NCBI GenBank assembly: GCA_029979325.1
Contig: JAPOHS010000026.1
Coordinates: forward strand, 1-14,209
Source: Pseudomonadota bacterium
GTDB taxonomy: Bacteria > Pseudomonadota > Gammaproteobacteria > UBA11654
Length of the DNA: 14,209 nt
Direction: 5' to 3'
Made by a program: the position numbers and the translations under genes. Shown in pieces: positions 1 through 5,875 of this stretch (its first letter is position 1; the number at the start of each line of letters is the position of its first letter). The notes beneath the pieces are model-generated. The model was not told the origin of the DNA. It made no database searches and saw only the letters and a program-made list of their open reading frames with translations.

Positions 1-1
1 A

Positions 2-304
2 TACAAAGAAGGTTCGCTTACTGACATTACTGATTTTACTCCTAGGCCTGACGGCTATGTTGTGAAATTATGCATAAGCAATGAACAGATATCTGAGGAC
101 ATCAAAGAACAGTGTTTGATCCTAGAAGAAGAATCTTTTGTCAATATAAATGAGGATGCTCAGTATAAGATCAAAGATTTAATCTCTGATAGGCCAAAAT
201 TCAATGATTACCTATTATCAATTGGATCATCATTCTCAGATTTAGATTCATACATAGTAAAAACGGGTTCAACCTACAAGATCTTCAGAGCAAAAAAGCC
301 ATAG
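2..304 (+). CDS. C-terminal part of an unrecognised protein (5' end outside window)
   Basis: The reading frame is open from base 2 and stops with TAG at 302-304, so about 100 residues of the C-terminus are visible and the start lies upstream. A GTG at 62 is in frame, but the frame runs through it without a ribosome binding site, so it is not taken as the start. The visible part is acidic and hydrophilic, with no membrane segment, no cysteine pair and no motif I recognise; it ends in a basic tail (RAKKP). A tRNA-Ser gene follows on the same strand after 67 bases. Function unknown. Confidence 0.6.
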   Translation, partial: YKEGSLTDITDFTPRPDGYVVKLCISNEQISEDIKEQCLILEEESFVNINEDAQYKIKDLISDRPKFNDYLLSIGSSFSDLDSYIVKTGSTYKIFRAKKP

Positions 305-322
305 ATGCTCTACAGCTCGTTA

Positions 323-355
323 TTACCTGTGTTTAGAGAATCAGTCAGGTATAAT
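323..355 (+). promoter_or_regulatory. Probable promoter of tRNA-Ser and following genes
   Basis: A perfect -10 hexamer TATAAT lies at 350-355, which puts the start of transcription about 10 bases before the tRNA-Ser gene at 372. The -35 region is weak (CTGTGT at 327-332 with a 17-bp spacer). Short inverted arms TACCTG (324-329) and CAGGTA (346-351) flank the spacer; they may be chance. Confidence 0.55.
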
Positions 356-371
356 CTATAGTTCAAGATAA

Positions 372-462
372 GGAGAGGTGGCTGAGTGGCTGAAAGCGCT
401 CCCCTGCTAAGGGAGTATACGTTAATAGCGTATCGAGGGTTCGAATCCCTCTCTCTCCGCCA
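372..462 (+). tRNA. tRNA-Ser (anticodon GCU)
   Basis: The acceptor stem GGAGAGG (372-378) pairs with TCTCTCC (452-458), ending in a G-U wobble. The anticodon stem CTCCC/GGGAG closes the 7-nt loop CTGCTAA, with anticodon GCT at 406-408, which reads AGU and AGC. A long variable arm (about 415-433) is typical of tRNA-Ser, the T-arm carries GTTCGAATC, and CCA is encoded at 460-462. No T-run terminator follows, and the next start codon is 18 nt downstream, so the tRNA is probably cut from a transcript that also carries the next gene. Confidence 0.97.
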
Positions 463-480
463 GAGAATCAAGGAGTCAAC

Positions 481-783
481 ATGAAAAGTCTAGTCATTGC
501 TACTTTCCCAGCACAAGCCGGCAAGCTTGAAGAGTTAAAACAGTTATTCAGAGATGCTTTAGGAGATACCAGGGCATTTGATGGCTGTATTTCCATTGAT
601 GTTCATGTAGAAAAAGATACTGAAACCATTCATCTGATTGAATATTGGGAATCTTTAGATCATTACGAGGCATATCTTCAGTGGAGAATTGAGAATGGAC
701 TTGCTGAACTGCTAAATCCAATTCTTGAGGGTGGTGCAGAAGGTCTAAAAATCATTAAATGTGGCCCAAAGGAAGACATCTAA
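481..783 (+). CDS. Antibiotic-biosynthesis-monooxygenase (ABM) domain protein
   Basis: A 100-residue soluble protein made of a single ABM domain (ferredoxin-like fold, usually a homodimer). The family pattern is visible: an N-terminal strand with VIATFPAQAGK, a helix rich in E/K/L (about 16-27), then FDGCISIDV (34-42), and the family core HLIEYWESLDHYEAYLQWR (51-69). ABM proteins are cofactor-free oxygenases, quinol monooxygenases (YgiN type) or quinone/aldehyde handlers; the substrate cannot be read here. The start is supported by AAGGAG at 470-475, 5 nt before ATG. It sits 18 nt after tRNA-Ser and 16 nt before the amidohydrolase, so the three are likely one transcript. Confidence 0.85.
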   Translation: MKSLVIATFPAQAGKLEELKQLFRDALGDTRAFDGCISIDVHVEKDTETIHLIEYWESLDHYEAYLQWRIENGLAELLNPILEGGAEGLKIIKCGPKEDI

Positions 784-799
784 CCGATAATTATTAGGT

Positions 800-2509
800 A
801 TGAAAAATAGCTACCTCATAGCCTTCTTACTTATATTTTCATCTGCACAGTCGTCAGCGAACTCTTCCGAGAATCTCATCATATTTAAAGCAAGAGAGAT
901 TGTTACGCTAGATCAGACAATCTCATCAGCAGATTCTGTTTTAGTCAATAATGATCGAGTCATTGCAATTGGCCATATCAATGATTTGATAGATAAATAT
1001 CCAGAAGCAAATATTGATGACCAATTTAAAGATAATGTGATGGTTCCAGGTTTTATAGAACACCATATCCACCCTTTCTTATCTGCCATCACAATGAATG
1101 CCAAAATCATTGCAATCGAGGGATGGGATTTGCCAAAAAACCAGTCTCAAGCTTATCGAGACCGAGATTCCTACTTGAAGAGGTTGTCAGATATTGAGAA
1201 GAGCATGAATGATGATGAGCCACTTGTTACTTGGGGTTTTCATCATTACTTTCATGGCGATTTAACAAGACAAGATTTGGATTTGATTTCAAGTGAAAGA
1301 CCCATACTGGTCATGCATCGGTCTTATCACGAGTTCATTTTAAACACACCCGCAATGGAATATTTCGATATCAGCAGAGATTTTGTTGAATCCCTTGATG
1401 AAGAAGCAAGAATGTATGCGGACTTTGATCGAGGGCACTTTTCCGAGCAGGGAATGATTTCAGTTTACCCAAAGCTGCTCAAATATCTTGGAAGACCAGA
1501 ATACTTGCTATCGGGATTGCAATTGACAGAAGATTATTTGCATCAAAATGGCGTGACAATGATTGCCAATCCAGGAGCGTGGTTGATCGAGCCTATACAG
1601 AAAGCAAAGAATTTGATTTTAGGCGATGAGAATACTCCTTTTCGCTCATTCTTTATTCCAAGTGCACTCATTCTTTCTGAAGAGCATGAGGTTTCAGAAC
1701 TCATTGAAGAATCTAAGAAGCTATTGGATTGGGGAGGAGGTAAAGTCGAATATTTACCGAATAGAATTAAATTATTTGCCGATGGAGCCATGTACTCTCA
1801 AAACATGGTTTTGAGTGAAGGTTACTTGGATGGGCATCAAGGTGCTTGGTTAATGCAGGAAGGTCTTTATCGGTCTGTTTTTAAGCTATTTTGGGATGAG
1901 GGATATCAAATTCACATTCATCAAAATGGTGATGAAGCATTGGATTTAATTTTAGATATTCTAGAAGAGAACATGGAAATAAATCCCAGAGAAAATCATC
2001 GAACAACCATTGTTCACTTTGGAATCTCTAGGGCAGATCAAATGGAGCGTGTGAAATCTTTAGGCGCCATCATCAGTGCGAATCCCTACTATGTAACGGC
2101 ACTCTCTGATTTATATAGCAGAAAGGGTATTGGCCCCGAGAGGGCGCTTGAGATGGTTCGTCTTGGGGATGTTGATCGAGCTGGCATTAGGTTTGGACTT
2201 CATTCTGATATGCCTATGGCACCAGGATCACCTCTAGATTTAATGCATGCTGCTGTTAATCGAATCAATTTTGCAAACGAAGTAGCAGGCCCAAATCAAA
2301 GAGTCAGCCCGATGGCAGCATTGAGGGGCGTGACACTCGATGCAGCATTTATCATGGGCTTGGAAGATGACTATGGCAGCATCAGTGAGGGTAAATTGGC
2401 TAATTTCACAATTCTTTCTGAAAACCCTTTAACCGTGAATCCTGAAAGAATTAAGGATATAGATGTAATCGCCACCATTGTAGAAGGGAAGCACTATCCC
2501 ATTAATTAA
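800..2509 (+). CDS. Secreted YtcJ-type amidohydrolase (Amidohydro_3)
   Basis: A 569-residue metal-dependent hydrolase of the amidohydrolase superfamily, YtcJ/Amidohydro_3 branch. Residues 1-20 look like a signal peptide (MKNSYLIAFLLIFSSAQSSA), which suggests a periplasmic or lipid-free exported enzyme. The N-terminal beta domain is followed by the metal motif PGFIEHHIH (H89-x-H91), a conserved lysine in IKLFADGA (K324), HIHQNGDEA (H372, H374), VHFG (H406) and GLHSDMPMAP (H468, D470). The C-terminal part (SISEGKLANFTIL) closes the beta domain. The family acts on amide or ester bonds of cyclic or N-substituted compounds; the substrate is not predictable. The ribosome binding site is weak (AGG at 796-798), so translation may depend on the ABM gene ending 16 nt upstream. 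Its stop overlaps the convergent selO stop by 4 nt. Confidence 0.9.
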   Translation: MKNSYLIAFLLIFSSAQSSANSSENLIIFKAREIVTLDQTISSADSVLVNNDRVIAIGHINDLIDKYPEANIDDQFKDNVMVPGFIEHHIHPFLSAITMNAKIIAIEGWDLPKNQSQAYRDRDSYLKRLSDIEKSMNDDEPLVTWGFHHYFHGDLTRQDLDLISSERPILVMHRSYHEFILNTPAMEYFDISRDFVESLDEEARMYADFDRGHFSEQGMISVYPKLLKYLGRPEYLLSGLQLTEDYLHQNGVTMIANPGAWLIEPIQKAKNLILGDENTPFRSFFIPSALILSEEHEVSELIEESKKLLDWGGGKVEYLPNRIKLFADGAMYSQNMVLSEGYLDGHQGAWLMQEGLYRSVFKLFWDEGYQIHIHQNGDEALDLILDILEENMEINPRENHRTTIVHFGISRADQMERVKSLGAIISANPYYVTALSDLYSRKGIGPERALEMVRLGDVDRAGIRFGLHSDMPMAPGSPLDLMHAAVNRINFANEVAGPNQRVSPMAALRGVTLDAAFIMGLEDDYGSISEGKLANFTILSENPLTVNPERIKDIDVIATIVEGKHYPIN

Positions 2510-3963
2510 GTTCCACAGAATGTTTGAGTGACTTGCTCATCTTCTTTGGCTGGGAGGGCATAATCTTCCTTATTTTTCTGATCCAAAAATGGATTTGCAG
2601 TGACCTCCAGCAAATCGTCCATGATTTTATGAGTATTATCTTCCTGATATTCTCTGATCGCCCTCTCGATCATATGATTTCTGGGGATATAGATCGGGTT
2701 TATAGAGTTGAGACTCTCAACGACATTGTCATCCAAATTTCCCTTTTCTTTTTTCAATGACTTCTTCCATTTCTTTAGCCAATCTTTGGATTCTTCATCA
2801 TTATCGAAGCATTTTAGGAAGTGATCATCATTGCCCTTAATCGCTGATGATAGAGATCTGAATGTTAGGGTAAAATCGGCACCATTTTTATGCATGATGG
2901 ATAGTAAATTTTTAGTTAGCTCATTACTCTCTTTTGTTTCCTCAAGGCCAATCTTCTTTGTCATCTCTATATTGATTCTTGAGTTCACATCTTTTGAGAA
3001 GTTCTCGAGTGATTCCCTTATGACTTCTTCTTTCTCATTGTCATCCCCGTCCATGATTGGAAGTAGACAACCTGCTAAGCATGATAAATTCCATAATCCA
3101 ATTTTAGGTTGGTTGCTATATTTATATCTTCCGTGTCTATCTATGGAACTAAAAACTGTATCGGGATCGTATGCCTCCATAAATGCACAAGGACCATAGT
3201 CTATTGTCTCTCCAGATATAGTCATATTATCAGTATTCATCACACCATGTATGAAGCCAATGCTCATCCATTTTGATATCAATATTGATTGATTCTTTGC
3301 AATGGCATCAAAAAGTAGTAAGTACTTATTCTTTTGATCAGCAATATCTGGATAAAGTCTCTTGATTGAGAAATCTGCAAGCACTCTAAGGTTATCTAAA
3401 TCTTGCCTGGCTCGGAAAAATTCAAAAGTACCCACTCGAATCAGGCTATTTGAAACCCTTGTAAGAATGCCCCCTTTTAAAGCAGTTTCCCTGAAAACAT
3501 TCTCGCCAGTAGAAATTGCTGCCAATGCTCTTGTTGTTGGAATATTCATTGCATGCATGGCTTCACTCAAGATGTATTCTCTTATAACAGGGCCAATAGC
3601 GGACCTGCCATCACCTTGCCTAGAGAAAGCTGTTACTCCTGATCCTTTGAGCTGAATATCATTGAGCTTTCCACTATTGTCATGCATCTCTCCAATCAAA
3701 ATTGCTCTGCCATCACCCAATTGAGGGACAAAGTTTCCAAATTGATGGCCGGCATAAGCCATGGCTATTGCCCTAGCATCTTTGGGAATAGTATTTCCAG
3801 AAAAATACTCAAGCAATTGAATCTCATTAGAGGTATCAATGGATAATTCATTCGCAAGTTCATAATTCATAGAAAGTATCTTTGGTTTACTGACCGGTGT
3901 TGGTTTGGTTGATCTATGAAAATCTTTCGGTAGTTCAGAGTAGGTATTTTGAAGGTTTTCCAT
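2506..3963 (-). CDS. selO: Protein adenylyltransferase SelO (YdiU family)
   Basis: A 485-residue pseudokinase-fold enzyme, near the usual bacterial length of about 480. SelO transfers AMP from ATP to Ser/Thr/Tyr of target proteins and is linked to redox homeostasis. Family motifs are seen in order: YAGHQFGNFVPQLGDGRA (70-87), QLKGSGVTAFSRQGDGRS (104-121; K106 is the likely ATP-binding lysine), TRALAAI (144-150), FIHGVMNTDNMTI (237-249; D245 and N246 are active-site residues) and IDYGPCAFMEAYDP (254-267; D255 is the metal-binding aspartate). The protein ends in TFCGT: the antepenultimate cysteine is where eukaryotic SelO carries selenocysteine. The ribosome binding site before ATG is not clear. 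It stands alone, divergent from the ATP/ADP-type carrier and convergent with the amidohydrolase. Confidence 0.96.
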   Translation of the reverse strand: MENLQNTYSELPKDFHRSTKPTPVSKPKILSMNYELANELSIDTSNEIQLLEYFSGNTIPKDARAIAMAYAGHQFGNFVPQLGDGRAILIGEMHDNSGKLNDIQLKGSGVTAFSRQGDGRSAIGPVIREYILSEAMHAMNIPTTRALAAISTGENVFRETALKGGILTRVSNSLIRVGTFEFFRARQDLDNLRVLADFSIKRLYPDIADQKNKYLLLFDAIAKNQSILISKWMSIGFIHGVMNTDNMTISGETIDYGPCAFMEAYDPDTVFSSIDRHGRYKYSNQPKIGLWNLSCLAGCLLPIMDGDDNEKEEVIRESLENFSKDVNSRINIEMTKKIGLEETKESNELTKNLLSIMHKNGADFTLTFRSLSSAIKGNDDHFLKCFDNDEESKDWLKKWKKSLKKEKGNLDDNVVESLNSINPIYIPRNHMIERAIREYQEDNTHKIMDDLLEVTANPFLDQKNKEDYALPAKEDEQVTQTFCGT

Positions 3964-4000
3964 TCTTTAAATATTAGTCTTTATTTTATGCTTAGAAGTT

Positions 4001-4030
4001 TTCGATCAATAGAGAGTATTAATTTATACT
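4001..4030 (+). promoter_or_regulatory. Possible promoter of the nucleotide-carrier-like gene
   Basis: In the 101-bp divergent gap between selO and the carrier, a -10-like TATACT lies at 4025-4030 with a weak -35-like TTCGAT at 4001-4006 (18-bp spacer). It would start transcription near 4037, about 28 bases before the GTG start codon. The opposite strand carries several AT-rich -10-like hexamers (for example TAATAT at 3976-3971) that could serve selO. Confidence 0.35.
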
Positions 4031-4064
4031 AAATGCCAAGATAAGCACACTGTGAAATGACTTC

Positions 4065-5342
4065 GTGATTGAGAATTTTAAAAAAAGAATTTTTGATATA
4101 CCTGCTGAGGATAGATCTTCATTATTGAGAGCCTTCTTCTTCTTTTACTTCGTTTTGTGTTCTTGGTATTCAATTCGTCCTGTTAGAAATGAAATGGCTG
4201 TTCAAGCTGGATTAGAGAATCTTCCGAGTCTTTTATCGATTGTTTTATTGGTCATGTTGATTGCAAATCCAGTCTATTCATGGCTGGTTTCTCGTATTAA
4301 TCGAAACAAAATCGTCCTGTATTTCTACCTATTTTTCATTCTAAACCTTTTGTTATTCTTTTTTTCATGGGTTTTGCTTGATGAATCCTGGAAACCAATG
4401 ATCGCAAAGAGTTTTTATATATGGTGCAATGTCTTCTCTTTTTTTGTGGTCTCAATCTTTTGGGTATCCATGATCAACTACTTCAGTGGATCCCAAGCAA
4501 AACTTTACTTTGGTATCATCAGCGCAGGAGGATCAATAGGTGCTTTCGCAGGCTCCTCCATTGCAAGAATCTTTTCTACACAAGTTTGTGGATCAGTGAC
4601 TTTATCTGATTGGGGACCATTTTCATTGATATTGATTTCTGTTTTGTCTTTATCGATTGCCTGTTTATTGAGCATGTCATTTAAATCTAACGCAAATGAC
4701 AAAGCAGAGAGCGTGAGCAATGATAGTTTTTCTGGTTCAGCATTTGAGCCAGTTACAGAAATTGTTCAATCATCTGTGCTTAAAAATCTGAGTTTATATA
4801 TGGTTTTATGGACAGGCTTGATGACATTTGGATGGATGATCGCTTTGGGTATCGTTCAAGAATGGTCAACTGATCCATGTGAAAGAACAGCATTTTTTGC
4901 CAGGATTGAGCAGATTGTTACACCTTTAACACTCATATGTCAGTTCTTCTTGACTTCATTTGTCTTGCGATCTTTTGGTATCAAGAAGGTTTTAATCATT
5001 TACGGATTCATACTATTCGCAGCAATCTATTTCTATGAAATATATCCTGAAATCATGACAGTCTTGATTGTTGTTTCAATCTTGAGAACATTTGAATATG
5101 GCTTATCAAAACCAGCAAGAGAAAGCCTGTTCACTAAGCTCAAAAGAGAGCAACGTTATAAATCAACTGTTTTCATGGATACTTTCTTTGCGAGGGGAGG
5201 GGAAGTCATGGGCAGTTGGTTTGCCGCCAAAGGCGCCTTAATGCTTGGCATTTCCTCCATGGGGGCAACATTATTTATGATTCCATTTGCTGCTCTCTTA
5301 TCTTGGGCCGGATACAAATCTTCAAAGCTGTTAGACGAATAA
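4065..5342 (+). CDS. ATP/ADP-translocase-like membrane carrier (NTP/NDP exchange family)
   Basis: A 425-residue integral membrane protein with about 12 hydrophobic segments. Several patterns match the bacterial group annotated as MFS or NTP/NDP exchange carriers: SIRPVRNEM (36-44) at the end of the first membrane helix, KLYFGIISAGGSIGA (146-160), a WSTDPCERTAFFARIEQ region (267-283), YGLSKPARESLF (345-356) and RYKSTVFMDTFFARGGEVM (364-382). Characterised relatives in intracellular bacteria swap ATP for ADP or import nucleotides. The branch found in free-living proteobacteria has no proven substrate, so nucleotide transport is only a family-level inference. The start is GTG; an in-frame TGA at 4053-4055 excludes a longer form, and no clear ribosome binding site is seen. 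A hairpin terminator follows 11 nt after the stop. Confidence 0.75.
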   Translation: MIENFKKRIFDIPAEDRSSLLRAFFFFYFVLCSWYSIRPVRNEMAVQAGLENLPSLLSIVLLVMLIANPVYSWLVSRINRNKIVLYFYLFFILNLLLFFFSWVLLDESWKPMIAKSFYIWCNVFSFFVVSIFWVSMINYFSGSQAKLYFGIISAGGSIGAFAGSSIARIFSTQVCGSVTLSDWGPFSLILISVLSLSIACLLSMSFKSNANDKAESVSNDSFSGSAFEPVTEIVQSSVLKNLSLYMVLWTGLMTFGWMIALGIVQEWSTDPCERTAFFARIEQIVTPLTLICQFFLTSFVLRSFGIKKVLIIYGFILFAAIYFYEIYPEIMTVLIVVSILRTFEYGLSKPARESLFTKLKREQRYKSTVFMDTFFARGGEVMGSWFAAKGALMLGISSMGATLFMIPFAALLSWAGYKSSKLLDE

Positions 5343-5353
5343 TGGACAAAAAA

Positions 5354-5375
5354 AAACAGAGCATTCGCTCTGTTT
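5354..5375 (-). terminator. Terminator of the candidate non-coding RNA
   Basis: On the minus strand the 9-bp hairpin runs into nine T (complement of A 5348-5356), a strong intrinsic terminator. It is shared back to back with the carrier gene on the plus strand. Confidence 0.75.
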
Positions 5376-5382
5376 CTTTAGT
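5354..5382 (+). terminator. Rho-independent terminator of the carrier gene (works in both directions)
   Basis: A 9-bp perfect stem AAACAGAGC (5354-5362) / GCTCTGTTT (5367-5375) encloses the 4-nt loop ATTC and runs into TTTCTTTA on the plus strand. The A9 run at 5348-5356 on the other side gives a nine-T tail on the minus strand, so the same hairpin can end transcription arriving from either side. Confidence 0.85.
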
Positions 5383-5582
5383 CGAGTCCTTGGGGTGTCT
5401 GAAGCGAGATTCTTTCTTCAGCGCCTCGCCCGGTATCTCTTTCCGAACTTGGTGGGAATCAGTTCTCTTTTGCTGCTAGCTTATCTTCCCTGATTCGCTT
5501 TCACCCTTTAGGTCTCTTTCTCTTTTTGACTCTCCCTTCCGCGTCTTAAGTTACTTTCGGGTCGGTCTCAAGAGATGATTTA

Positions 5583-5610
5583 ATATTACGACTTACTTAT
5601 TTTTTTTCAA
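5583..5610 (-). promoter_or_regulatory. Promoter of the candidate non-coding RNA
   Basis: Read on the minus strand, a -35 hexamer TTGAAA (5610-5605) is followed by a 16-bp spacer and a -10-like TAATAT (5588-5583, four of six consensus bases). Transcription would start near 5576, exactly where the AT-rich DNA gives way to the GC-richer RNA sequence. A TCGCGA palindrome (5617-5622) sits just upstream of the -35. Confidence 0.5.
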
Positions 5611-5654
5611 ATACATTCGCGAGAAAAACCAAAGTTTTTTTCATGGATTTTTTT

Positions 5655-5666
5655 TATGTCCTATAA
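5655..5666 (+). repeat. Direct repeat TATGTCCTATAA, copy 1
   Basis: Exact 12-bp match to 5743-5754, 88 bp away, in an otherwise very AT-rich gap. The GTCC core makes it stand out. It may be a binding site; no known regulator is matched. Confidence 0.5.
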
Positions 5667-5742
5667 AAAATAATATCCAATATTAAGAGTATTTTATAAC
5701 CTACTGATATTTCTAACTATCCAGGAAAAATTGAATAAAAAA

Positions 5743-5754
5743 TATGTCCTATAA
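5743..5754 (+). repeat. Direct repeat TATGTCCTATAA, copy 2
   Basis: Second exact copy of the 12-mer at 5655-5666. It lies 122 bp before the pxpA start codon, with runs of A and T on both sides. Confidence 0.5.
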
Positions 5755-5796
5755 GTATTTTTTTAAAAAAATAAAAAAAATGAAATAAAAAAATAA

Positions 5797-5854
5797 ATTT
5801 GCGCAAATGTAATTATTTGAGGGTTATTATTAGTTTAATAATCCTTATATAAAT
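5797..5854 (+). promoter_or_regulatory. Probable promoter/operator region of pxpABC
   Basis: This stretch upstream of pxpA holds a perfect 12-bp palindrome ATTTGCGCAAAT (5797-5808), an inverted repeat TTATTA-N6-TAATAA (5824-5841), and a -10-like TATATA/TATAAA at 5846-5853. No good -35 is found at the right distance (TTGAGG at 5817 is too far), which would fit an activator-dependent promoter. The palindrome could be an operator. No other promoter is seen before pxpB or pxpC. Confidence 0.4.
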
Positions 5855-5875
5855 GATCATTTTTGACTCAATTTA

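Larger units (their letters stand above)
5348..5576 (-). ncRNA. Candidate non-coding RNA, family not recognised
   Basis: This stretch is clearly richer in G/C and, on the minus strand, in purines than the DNA around it. On the minus strand it has a sigma70-like promoter just upstream and ends in a perfect hairpin plus nine T, giving a transcript of about 225-230 nt. All three minus-strand frames are broken by stops and no start codon with a ribosome binding site is seen, so it is unlikely to be a protein gene. By eye a rod-like fold is possible: TTGAGACC (5571-5564) with GGACTCGA (5389-5382), GGTG (5505-5502) with CACC (5454-5451), and GAATCAG (5496-5490) with CTGATTC (5462-5456). Local hairpins are CTGAAG/CTTCAG (5421-5416 / 5404-5399) and TTCGG/CCGGG (5447-5443 / 5433-5429). 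The size and rod shape recall 6S RNA and the GGA motifs recall Csr-type RNAs, but neither signature is convincing. It is not tmRNA, RNase P RNA or SRP RNA as far as I can see. Confidence 0.65.

Noticed and set aside
62..304. Stand-alone 80-residue gene starting at GTG 62
   Set aside because: The frame is open from base 2 through the GTG without a stop, and there is no ribosome binding site before 62; it is the tail of a longer gene.
324..351. TACCTG-N16-CAGGTA inverted repeat as an operator of the tRNA-Ser promoter
   Set aside because: Six-base arms with a 16-nt gap are easily found by chance, and a tRNA promoter is an unlikely repressor target.
5216..5479. Plus-strand reading frame running from the carrier gene into the gap
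   Set aside because: It is a shadow of the carrier frame, then reads through the terminator hairpin and the antisense of the candidate RNA; composition is not protein-like.
5348..5576. Firm assignment of the RNA as 6S, Csr/Rsm-type, tmRNA, RNase P or SRP RNA
   Set aside because: Only overall size and shape fit 6S; only five GGA motifs are present for Csr/Rsm; the universal sequences of tmRNA, RNase P and SRP RNA are absent.
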